Below, in pieces: positions 1 to 5,334 of a DNA stretch of 7,920 nt. The DNA comes from CAXSDR01 sp964236445. GTDB lineage: Bacteria; Actinomycetota; Actinomycetes; Motilibacterales; Motilibacteraceae. The notes beneath the pieces are model-generated. The model did not search any database, was not told the DNA's origin, and was given only the letters and a program-made list of their open reading frames with translations. The position numbers and the translations under genes are program-made. Position 1 is the first letter of the stretch. The number at the start of each line of letters is the position of its first letter. The stretch is from assembly GCA_964236445.1 (NCBI GenBank), contig CAXSDR010000126.1, forward strand, positions 1 to 7,920, given 5' to 3'.

Positions 1-107
1 TGGTGCGCGCCGATGACGTGGACGCTGCTGTGAGGGCCATCCACACGGCGTTCGAGCTCGACGACACCGATGGCACCGCGACTGTCTATGGAGGAACCGG
101 CCGATGA
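1..107 (+). CDS. lysC: Aspartate kinase, 3' end (partial)
   Basis: Only the last 34 codons are in the window (frame from base 3, stop TGA at 105-107). The visible tail ends in VYGGTGR. The last ~15 residues before it (AVRAIHTAFELD) look like the closing helix of an ACT-type regulatory domain, as in actinobacterial aspartokinases. Aspartate kinase phosphorylates L-aspartate to aspartyl-4-phosphate, the first step toward lysine, diaminopimelate, threonine and methionine. The call rests mainly on context: the stop overlaps the asd start by 4 bp (ATGA), the classical lysC-asd arrangement, and the two enzymes act in sequence. The fragment alone would not prove the identity. Confidence 0.85.
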   Translation, partial: VRADDVDAAVRAIHTAFELDDTDGTATVYGGTGR

Positions 108-1174
108 ACGGGCGTCCCACCCTTGCTGTCGTCGGCGCCACCGGCGCTGTCGGCACGGTCATGCTCGACCTGCTCTCCACCCGTGAGGACGTCTGGGGCG
201 AGATCCGTCTTCTCGCCTCAGCCCGCTCGGCCGGCAGGAAGCTGCGTCTACGCGGCGAGGACGTCGAGGTCGTCGCGCTGTCCGCCGAGGCGTTCGACGG
301 CGTCGACGTCGCCATGTTCGACGTGCCCGACGAGGTGTCGGCCGAGTGGGCGCCCATCGCCGCGGCTCGCGGTGTCATCGCCGTCGACAACTCCGGCGCG
401 TTCCGCATGGACGACGACGTCCCGCTCGTCGTGCCCGAGGTCAACGCCGCCAAGACTCTCGACCGGCCCCGCGGCATCATCAGCAACCCCAACTGCACGA
501 CGCTGTCGATGATCGTGGCGCTGGGTGCGCTGCACCGCGAATACGGCCTGCGGGAGCTCGTCGTCGCGTCCTACCAAGCGGCGTCCGGTGCGGGTCAGGC
601 TGGCATCGACGCGCTGCACGAGCAGATCTCCAAGGTCGCCGGCAACCCGTCTTTGGGATCGCAGGCCGGTGACGTTCGCCGCGCCGTCGGTGACACCGGC
701 CCGTTCCCCGCGCCGCTCGCGCTCAACGTCATCCCCTGGGCCGGCTCGCTCAAGGACGGTGGCTGGTCGAGCGAGGAGCTCAAGGTCCGCAACGAGGCGC
801 GCAAGATCCTGGACCTGCCCGAGCTCAAGGTGTCCGCCACGTGTGTGCGCGTGCCGGTCGTCACGACGCACTCGCTCGCGGTGCATGCGGTGTTCGCCCG
901 CGAGGTCGACCAGGCGCGCGCGCAGGAGGTCCTCGCGTCAGCCCCCGGCGTGGTGCTGTGCGACGACCCTGCCAGCTACGAGTTCCCCACCCCCGCCGAC
1001 GTCGTGGGCACCGACCCCACCTGGGTGGGGCGCGTACGCAAGTCTCTCGACGACCCGAACGCGCTGGAGCTGTTCCTCTGCGGCGACAACCTGCGCAAGG
1101 GCGCTGCGCTCAACACCGCGCAGATCGCCGAGGTCATCGCGGCCGAGCTGACCGACCGGCCCGACCTGCGCTGA
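104..1174 (+). CDS. asd: Aspartate-semialdehyde dehydrogenase
   Basis: 356 aa, full length for the family. It reduces aspartyl-4-phosphate to aspartate-4-semialdehyde with NADPH, in the cytoplasm, at the branch point to diaminopimelate/lysine and threonine/methionine. Visible features: N-terminal NADP-binding GATGAVG (residues 11-17); SNPNCTT with the catalytic Cys131; SYQAASGAG with Gln158; the EELKVRNE segment with Glu225; CVRVPV with substrate-binding Arg249; and the general base His256 in TTHS. Positions agree with those known for mycobacterial Asd. The ATG at 104 is preceded by GGAGGA (90-95) at 8-nt spacing, lying inside the lysC tail, and overlaps the lysC stop, so translation is probably coupled. 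A strong hairpin lies 16 nt after the stop. No missing residues seen. Confidence 0.97.
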   Translation: MNGRPTLAVVGATGAVGTVMLDLLSTREDVWGEIRLLASARSAGRKLRLRGEDVEVVALSAEAFDGVDVAMFDVPDEVSAEWAPIAAARGVIAVDNSGAFRMDDDVPLVVPEVNAAKTLDRPRGIISNPNCTTLSMIVALGALHREYGLRELVVASYQAASGAGQAGIDALHEQISKVAGNPSLGSQAGDVRRAVGDTGPFPAPLALNVIPWAGSLKDGGWSSEELKVRNEARKILDLPELKVSATCVRVPVVTTHSLAVHAVFAREVDQARAQEVLASAPGVVLCDDPASYEFPTPADVVGTDPTWVGRVRKSLDDPNALELFLCGDNLRKGAALNTAQIAEVIAAELTDRPDLR

Positions 1175-1179
1175 GGCCG

Positions 1180-1386
1180 TCAGCTATGCCGCGGTGCGCC
1201 CCCGCCCGGGGTGGGCGCACCGCCCGGAGGCAGCACGAGGTCGTGCGCACAGGCAACGCGCCGCAGGTCCTCCGCCATCGCGGCGAACACTGCGGCGCCG
1301 AAGTCGTCACCGGCTTCGGAAGCGGCAGTCGACTCGTCGTCGGCGGCACGGATGCGCAGCGTCAGGTTCGCCGAGAACTCCGACAT
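1180..1386 (-). CDS. Small conserved-looking hypothetical protein
   Basis: 68 aa from ATG at 1386; a longer version from 1422 has no comparable ribosome site. The chosen start has an excellent GGAGGA (1395-1400) at 8-nt spacing, which is the best argument that the gene is real. The first ~50 residues (MSEFSANLTLRIRAADDE..., then an Ala/Glu-rich likely helix AAVFAAMAEDLRRVACAHDLVLP) read like a small alpha/beta protein. The last ~15 residues are Gly/Pro-rich and coincide with the hairpin at 1191-1223, so they may be a by-product of it. The gene follows the phosphoesterase by 41 nt on the same strand and is probably co-transcribed. It converges on asd with only 5 bp between stops. I do not recognise the family and give no function. 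Confidence 0.6.
   Translation of the reverse strand: MSEFSANLTLRIRAADDESTAASEAGDDFGAAVFAAMAEDLRRVACAHDLVLPPGGAPTPGGGAPRHS
1191..1223. terminator. GC-rich hairpin after asd (probable terminator)
   Basis: A perfect 11-bp inverted repeat (GCGGTGCGCCC at 1191-1201 and its complement at 1213-1223) with an 11-nt loop that could partly fold on itself. It begins 16 nt after the asd stop. There is no T-run after it, which is common for high-GC actinobacterial terminators. It lies inside the C-terminal codons of the convergent small gene, so it could act on both strands. Termination is inferred from position and stem strength. Confidence 0.6.
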
Positions 1387-1427
1387 GAGCTCTCTCCTCC
1401 CGCCGTTGCCCGCACTGCCCACCTGTC

Positions 1428-2486
1428 CTAGTTGAAGACGTACGCCGGCACGTTCGCCGCAATGATGTGCTGCTGGAACGTGAAGACCTGCGGGGTGTGC
1501 GCGTCGATGTGCGCGCTCACCCAGTGGTTCTGGCCGCTGCCGAAGGTCATGACGCGCTGGAAGTTCTCGATCGTGTTGCCGGCGTCGTCGGTCAGGGGCT
1601 TGTCGTTGACATAGAAGTGGCTGTCGCCGTTGACGAGCACGACGGGCTGCCCCAGCGCGACGGTCTGGCGGGCGAGCAGCGCTTTGGTGTCGGCGTAGTG
1701 GTCCAGCGGCGCACCGACGTTGGTGTCGGGGAACATGTCAGCCTGCGTCACGATCATCAGACCTCGCACACCCGCACTCTTGGCCGCCGCGAACGACTCG
1801 GTGAGCCATGCCAGGTTCGCTGCGTCGCGCGCGGTGTATTCGATGTGCGACTCCTCGACGTTGCCGTCCGCCGGGGTCGTGGCCCAGTTGTTGTCGCTTC
1901 CGGGGATGTTGACCGTGACATACATGACCGGGCCGTAGACGAACCGGGCGTTCTCGGGGAACTGCGCCGACTGACGGTGCACCGTGAACGTGTGCTCCCC
2001 GAGAGTTCTGTCGGTCGGGAAGAAGACCGTGCGCTCGTACGCCAGTCGATCGGTCGCGTCGAAGGTCGGCCCCTTGGTGGCCGGGCGGTCGCAGTCGGTC
2101 CACTCGTTGTCGCCGGGGGTGAAGACGACCGGTCGCTCCAGCGTGTTGAACAGCGCCAGCTCGCGCTTGTAGATGTCTTCCTTGCCGGCTGCTGCGGCGG
2201 ATCCGTCGACATCGGCGTAACAGGGCTCGCTGCCGCTCTTGATGTCGCCGTCGAACAGGGAGAAGGCAATCTTGGAAGCGTTGATGTCGGAGAGCACAGC
2301 CGGGAACTGCGCGCGGCCGAGGTCGCCGTAGGGCATGTCGCCGAACAGGGCGATGTCGTAGGAGCGTGCCTTCGACACGACGTCCGGGGACGAGGCGTCC
2401 GCCGTGGGTGAGAGGGCAGCGGTGACGCCGAGGATGCTCAGTGCGGCAACGGCGCAGGACGCCAGCGTGCGCGTGGTGGAGGGCAA
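1428..2486 (-). CDS. Secreted calcineurin-like metallophosphoesterase
   Basis: 352 aa from a TTG start at 2486. This start is chosen because GAGGAG (2495-2500) sits 8 nt upstream and the reading then opens directly with a signal peptide (MPSTTRTLASCAVAALSILGVTAALS, likely cleavage after ADA-S near residue 30). An upstream ATG at 2528 would add 14 residues without a better site. Metal-binding signatures of the calcineurin-like fold appear in order: GDMPYGD (Asp50), FDGD (Asp79/Asp81), GDNEWTDC (Asp126, Asn127), and GDSHFY near residues 287-290 in the place of the usual GHxH. Cys89 and Cys132 could form a disulfide outside the cell. The enzyme would hydrolyse a phospho-mono- or diester on the cell surface or outside; the substrate cannot be read from the sequence. 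The downstream small gene is probably in the same transcript. Confidence 0.85.
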   Translation of the reverse strand: MPSTTRTLASCAVAALSILGVTAALSPTADASSPDVVSKARSYDIALFGDMPYGDLGRAQFPAVLSDINASKIAFSLFDGDIKSGSEPCYADVDGSAAAAGKEDIYKRELALFNTLERPVVFTPGDNEWTDCDRPATKGPTFDATDRLAYERTVFFPTDRTLGEHTFTVHRQSAQFPENARFVYGPVMYVTVNIPGSDNNWATTPADGNVEESHIEYTARDAANLAWLTESFAAAKSAGVRGLMIVTQADMFPDTNVGAPLDHYADTKALLARQTVALGQPVVLVNGDSHFYVNDKPLTDDAGNTIENFQRVMTFGSGQNHWVSAHIDAHTPQVFTFQQHIIAANVPAYVFN

Positions 2487-2503
2487 GGGATGAACTCCTC
2501 GAA

Positions 2504-2520
2504 CAGGACGACAGGTCCTG
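2504..2520. repeat. Inverted repeat in the phosphoesterase leader
   Basis: Perfect 6-bp arms (CAGGAC / GTCCTG) around a 5-nt spacer, just upstream of the GAGGAG ribosome site and 17 nt before the TTG start of the metallophosphoesterase. It could be a small operator or an mRNA hairpin in the 5' leader. It is short enough to have arisen by chance. Confidence 0.35.
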
Positions 2521-2585
2521 ACGAGCAAATCGCGTCGGGGTGGCCGAGACGTGTCTGCGGAGCGAACGTCTGACGCCAGGTAGGT

Positions 2586-2609
2586 GCTCCGCGCTGCTAT
2601 GCGTGGAGC
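2586..2609 (-). terminator. Hairpin after the HxlR-thioredoxin-membrane protein operon
   Basis: Nine-base arms at 2586-2594 and 2601-2609 with a 6-nt loop pair at 8 of 9 positions; the exception is A-C on the - strand and G-T on the + strand. It starts 3 nt beyond the stop of the membrane protein gene (2613), the expected place for a terminator of the - strand operon. No T-run follows, so termination is inferred from position only. Confidence 0.4.
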
Positions 2610-2612
2610 CGG

Positions 2613-2948
2613 TCAGAGCCGCCGGGGCAGGAGCAACGCGGTCACGAAACCGGCGAGCGCGGCGCCCATCGCGCCGGAGATGGCTCCGGTGAACGGGGTG
2701 AAGAAGAAGAGCACGAACACGAGCGCCGCGCAGACCCCACCGGCGATCAGGGACACCATCAGTCGCCGGGTCGCACGGGCCACGAGGCCGTCGTCGGCAC
2801 CGGTCGTTGTCGCGCCGTGGGCCGGCTTGCTCGCGGGTGCTGGTGCTGTTGACCCTCGCCGGGCCGGAGCGCTGCCCGGAGCCGCCAGGCTCTGCTCCAC
2901 CTCGGCGAGCAGGGCGTCGAGGTCGTCGGGTTGCTTGTCGCGTGCCAT
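2613..2948 (-). CDS. Small membrane protein with two predicted transmembrane helices
   Basis: 111 aa from ATG at 2948, with GGAG two nt upstream (close spacing). Residues 1-25 are acidic and helical (DDLDALLAEVEQSLAAP), 26-60 are an Ala/Pro/Thr-rich linker, and 62-63 an Arg pair. Two hydrophobic segments follow at about 64-84 (ending LVFVLFFF) and 88-107. It ends PRRL, so both termini are probably cytoplasmic. I do not recognise a named family. It lies 29 nt downstream of the thioredoxin gene on the same strand and is probably the last gene of the regulator-thioredoxin operon. Longer overlapping reading frames that run upstream through the thioredoxin gene in this frame are composition artefacts. 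Confidence 0.75.
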   Translation of the reverse strand: MARDKQPDDLDALLAEVEQSLAAPGSAPARRGSTAPAPASKPAHGATTTGADDGLVARATRRLMVSLIAGGVCAALVFVLFFFTPFTGAISGAMGAALAGFVTALLLPRRL

Positions 2949-2977
2949 GACTCCATGGTGCCCCCCGACCGGCCGCT

Positions 2978-3310
2978 TCAGCGCGCGGGAGCCAGGTGCG
3001 GTTCGAGCTCTTTGAGGATCAGTCGGCCTGACCGCGCCCCGACGATCTGGGCGACGATCTGGCCTTTGACGAACAGCGCCATCGTCGGCATGGCCATGAC
3101 GGCGTACGCGCTGCTCACCTCGGGGGAGCTGTCGACATCGAGGCTGACGACGCGCAGGCGGTCGGCCTGCTCCTCGGCGAGGCGCTCGAGCACCGGCGTG
3201 ACCAGGCGGCACGGGCCGCACCACTCGGCGGTGAAGTCGACGAGCACGGGCAGCTCGGAGGTGAGGACGTCCGCTGCGAAGGTCTCGGTGGTGGTCATGG
3301 TCAGCGACAC
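2978..3310 (-). CDS. Thioredoxin
   Basis: 110 aa, standard length for a single-domain thioredoxin. The protein reduces disulfides in cytoplasmic targets and is itself reduced by thioredoxin reductase. The active site is the classical WCGPC (Trp30, Cys31, Cys34) preceded by VDFTAEW. The cis-proline loop is AMPT (Pro75), followed by the conserved strand LFVKGQIV and Gly81. The GTG at 3310 is chosen because AAGGAG (3317-3322) stands 6 nt upstream; an internal ATG at codon 5 lacks this. No signal peptide. It is 23 nt downstream of the HxlR regulator, so it is likely co-transcribed with and controlled by it. I leave the symbol blank because genomes of this type carry several trx paralogues. Confidence 0.95.
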   Translation of the reverse strand: MSLTMTTTETFAADVLTSELPVLVDFTAEWCGPCRLVTPVLERLAEEQADRLRVVSLDVDSSPEVSSAYAVMAMPTMALFVKGQIVAQIVGARSGRLILKELEPHLAPAR

Positions 3311-3333
3311 GGGGTGCTCCTTGGGATGAGGGT

Positions 3334-3774
3334 TCAGCGGTTGACGGAGGCCATGACGGCGCGCGGCTCGACCTGCTCGCCGCACTCGCACACGAGCCGA
3401 GCTGAGACACGGTGCCCGCAGCCGACGTGGCAGTAGGCGATCTCCGGAAGCGATGTGACGCCCGCACCGCCCGTGGCGTCGGGCGCATGCCGCTCGCCCC
3501 AGTCGCAGAGGGCAGCCAGCACCGGGAGCAGGTCTGCTCCCGCGTCGGTGAGGACGTACTCGCTGCGGCTCCGGCTCCCCGGCACGTGGTAGTCCCGACT
3601 CGTGAGGACGCCGGCGGCGCGCAGGCGGCGCAGGCGGTCGGAGAGCACCGCACGAGGTGCTCCCGTCACGCTCGCGAGGTCGTCGAACCGGCGCAGCCCG
3701 AGGGCGATCTCGCGGACGATGAGCAGCGTCCAACGTTCACCGACCACCATGAGGACGTCCGCGAGGGTTGGCAC
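3334..3774 (-). CDS. HxlR-family winged-helix regulator with C-terminal Cys cluster
   Basis: 146 aa from GTG at 3774. The HxlR signature is clear: VVGERWTLLIVREIALGLRRFDDL (Trp15), then the recognition helix region TGAPRAVLSDRLRRLRAAGVL and the wing (RSRSEYVLTDAG). Such proteins bind palindromic operators as dimers. The N-terminal Cys used for redox sensing in YodB/HypR-type members is absent: its place is Pro2. The C-terminus instead carries four Cys (115, 119, 129, 131; CHVGC...CEC), a zinc-ribbon-like or redox-responsive cluster, plus Cys90. An ATG at 3828 would add 18 residues but has no ribosome site and would read through the near-palindrome and the -10 box; the GTG stands 7 nt after a -10 box, suggesting a leaderless mRNA. 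It heads a thioredoxin operon, so autoregulation and thiol or metal control are inferred. Confidence 0.85.
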   Translation of the reverse strand: MPTLADVLMVVGERWTLLIVREIALGLRRFDDLASVTGAPRAVLSDRLRRLRAAGVLTSRDYHVPGSRSRSEYVLTDAGADLLPVLAALCDWGERHAPDATGGAGVTSLPEIAYCHVGCGHRVSARLVCECGEQVEPRAVMASVNR

Positions 3775-3798
3775 GGTTCTGAGTCTAGACGAAGAACC
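3775..3798 (-). promoter_or_regulatory. Leaderless promoter overlapped by a 24-bp near-palindrome (putative operator)
   Basis: The sequence reads GGTTCT-N2-GTCTAGAC-N2-AGAACC, symmetric at 20 of 24 positions, centred on CTAG, and directly abuts the GTG start of the HxlR gene. On the - strand it contains TAGACT (3782-3787), a TANNNT -10 box ending 7 nt before the GTG, the spacing typical of actinobacterial leaderless transcripts. No convincing -35 is seen. A dimeric regulator bound here would cover the -10, so autorepression by the HxlR protein is the simplest reading. The palindrome and -10 are seen; the binding is inferred. Confidence 0.6.
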
Positions 3799-3844
3799 CA
3801 GCCACGGTGCGAAGTTCCGCGACGTCATCGCCGGCGCTCCGAGC

Positions 3845-3894
3845 GATCACGAGGCGATAACTGTCGCGCGTAGGACACTTAACGCCTCGCGATC
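3845..3894. repeat. 50-bp palindromic repeat, copy 1
   Basis: Arms of 16 nt (GATCACGAGGCGATAA and its near-complement ending GCCTCGCGATC) match at 14 of 16 positions and enclose a core beginning TGTC and ending GACA, all sharing one centre near 3869/3870. It lies between the hydrolase terminator and the HxlR promoter. A related copy in the same orientation is at 5273-5320; the two are identical at 35 of 48 aligned positions, with the shared blocks ACTGTCGCGCG, GACAC and AACGCCTCG. It could be a dispersed palindromic repeat (REP-like) or a binding site for a global regulator; I do not recognise it as a named element. Confidence 0.7.
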
Positions 3895-3904
3895 CCAGCT
3901 CGCG

Positions 3905-3930
3905 GCCGGGTCGGGCAGCGGTGACCCGGC
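3905..3930 (-). terminator. Hairpin terminator after the hydrolase pseudogene
   Basis: A perfect 8-bp inverted repeat (GCCGGGTC at 3905-3912, GACCCGGC at 3923-3930) with a 10-nt loop. On the - strand it begins 5 nt after the TAG stop of the alpha/beta hydrolase. There is no T-run. The position fits a terminator retained from when the gene was functional. Confidence 0.6.
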
Positions 3931-3935
3931 TCTCC

Positions 3936-4835
3936 CTACGGCTCGGGTTCCTCCGTCGCGACTCGCACCTCTATCGCGTCCAGATCGACAAGCTGTCGCC
4001 GTCCCAGCGCGCGTAGCACGATTGACCGAACCTCGCCCGGGCGCTCGACCCAAGGTGCGTGGCCGGCGCGGTCGAGGACGATGCGATTTCCCGTGGGCAG
4101 TGCGTGCAACAGCGCGTCCGTGGCGGTCCACGGCCGTGGGTCGTCGGCTCCGCACAGCAGCGTGACGGGAAGCTGAACGTTGCGCGCCAAGGTCAGCAGG
4201 TCGACGGCTGAGCGGTCGCCGGACAGCTCACGGTTGGCCCGGGCGTTGACCTGGGCTTGTGGTGGACGGGTGCGCCAGAGTGCCTCGGCGTGCGCCAGCG
4301 GGTCACCGGTGGGCGAGAAGTCCGGTCGCCACTGCAGCAGGCACCATTCCCGTTCCTCCTGGGCAGTGCGCGCGCGAGCCTCGAGCTCGTGCCACCGCTG
4401 GCGGTCGCGGTCCAGTCGACGGTCCCGCTCGGCGGCGTACGCGGCCCAGAACCCGTCGCCGGCGCCGACCCCGGCGACGTAGACGACGGCGGTCGTCCGG
4501 GATGGGTGCTCGGCGGCGTACCGCAGGGCCAGCTCGGCGCCCCACGAGTGCCCGAGGACTGCTCACGTCTCGAACCCGAGCGCCTGACGAACCTGCTCCA
4601 GATCGTCGACCGCCTGCGCCAACGTGAACGGTCCGCCCGCTTGTCCAGCTGAACGTCCGCACCCCCGCTGCTCGAACCGTATGACGGTGCAGTCGTCCTC
4701 GAGAAGCGCGGCCAGGTCACCGAGGTAGTCCCACAGGCCCGGCCCCCCGTGGCACAGGACCACCGGCGGACCCGAGCCGGAGGTGACGCACCACAGCCGC
4801 GTGCCGTCCGTCAGCTCGACCTCAGGCGGATTCAT
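3936..4835 (-). pseudogene. Alpha/beta hydrolase (proline iminopeptidase-like) with in-frame TGA
   Basis: A 300-codon frame with a normal start and end but a TGA at codon 91 (4563-4565). Before the stop: HGGPG (29-33), the oxyanion motif of proline iminopeptidases and relatives, and EQRGCGRS (55-62), where the family usually has DQRG. After it, in the same frame: AVLGHSWGAELALRYA with the nucleophile Ser97, an acid in LLCGADDPRPW, and the catalytic His in DRAGHAPWVERP, all well preserved. Relatives often have an aromatic residue or Trp at the stop position, so a single TGG to TGA change explains it. The 90-residue product would lack the whole catalytic triad. The ATG at 4835 overlaps the end of the upstream DUF1345 remnant by 14 bp, and a terminator hairpin follows the TAG. 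The rest of the frame is undamaged, so the lesion is recent, a sequencing error, or read through. Confidence 0.85.
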
Positions 4836-5257
4836 CTGCTGAGCCCTGTAAGGCGTAGCTCAGGAGTGCTTGTTTCAGCGCGGTTCGACGGATGGCCGTG
4901 TCACTGATGTCGGTGTCGCTGACCTGGAAGGTCATGCCCAGGGTGAACGCAGGATAGGCGAAGTCGGCGTAGCAGGCAGGCTCGTCCTGGTTGAAGGAGA
5001 CGCCCCCGTCGCTGCCGGAGTAAGAGAAGCGGGCGTAGCGCAGCGTGTAGACGGTGTGCACCATCACCCCACGAGAGGAGTACGGACGCCACAGCGACCG
5101 CGACATCGAGGTCCTTGCGGCCACCTTTGTCCTCAGCGGCCTTGTTCAGGATCGACCCGACGCCGGCGAGGCTCGCGAGCGCGGCGCCCAGGAGAAGGAC
5201 ATCGGAGCCGTGCCCGTTCATGGGAACCCTTGTATCGCGTGGAGGCTGAGGAGACAT
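4822..5257 (-). pseudogene. Frameshifted, truncated DUF1345 membrane protein
   Basis: Two overlapping frames together give the second half of a DUF1345 (predicted membrane) protein. The first frame reads SDVLLLGAALASLAGVG then VASVLLSWG (one or two membrane segments). The second reads HTVYTLRYARFSYSG, GGVSFNQDEPACYADFAYPAFTLGMTFQVSDTDI, and RRTALKQALLSYA, the family's most conserved stretch. Removing one G from the GGGG run at 5067-5070 joins them as LSWVMVHTVYTLRYAR, so a +1 slip there is the likely break. Against the usual ~210-220 residues, about 70-100 N-terminal residues are missing, and the last membrane helix after LLSY is replaced by a short tail where the hydrolase gene begins. The N-terminal limit is uncertain; an ATG at 5221 with AGGG upstream could start a remnant product. 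Native function is unknown for the family. Confidence 0.8.
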
Positions 5258-5272
5258 CGCCATGACACGGCA

Positions 5273-5320
5273 GTCGCGAGATGTTGACTGTCGCGCGCGC
5301 GACACCGAACGCCTCGTGAC
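5273..5320. repeat. 48-bp palindromic repeat, copy 2
   Basis: The core TGTCGCGCGCGCGACA (5289-5304) is a perfect 16-bp palindrome. The 16-nt flanks on each side are complementary at 10 of 16 positions around the same centre. It matches copy 1 (3846-3893) at 35 of 48 positions in the same orientation. It begins 14 nt beyond the stop of the S9 peptidase and sits just upstream of the truncated DUF1345 remnant. It could serve as a hairpin terminator for the peptidase gene, a dispersed palindromic repeat, or a protein-binding site. Confidence 0.7.
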
Positions 5321-5334
5321 TCGGGTCGGCGACG

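Noticed and set aside
1467..2411. Long open frame on the + strand opposite the metallophosphoesterase
   Set aside because: Its peptide is a Val/Gly/Arg/Asp-rich antisense shadow with no motif or ribosome site; the opposite strand has a signal peptide and complete metal-binding motifs.
3311..3733. Upstream extensions of the thioredoxin and membrane protein frames through the HxlR gene
   Set aside because: Low-complexity Arg/Ala/Pro-rich translations; clear ribosome sites or internal starts (3310 and 2948) with proper domain beginnings make them unnecessary.
3775..3828. N-terminal extension of the HxlR gene from ATG at 3828
   Set aside because: No ribosome site, no family similarity in the added 18 residues, and it would run through the near-palindrome and -10 box; the GTG at 3774 matches the usual beginning of this HxlR subfamily.
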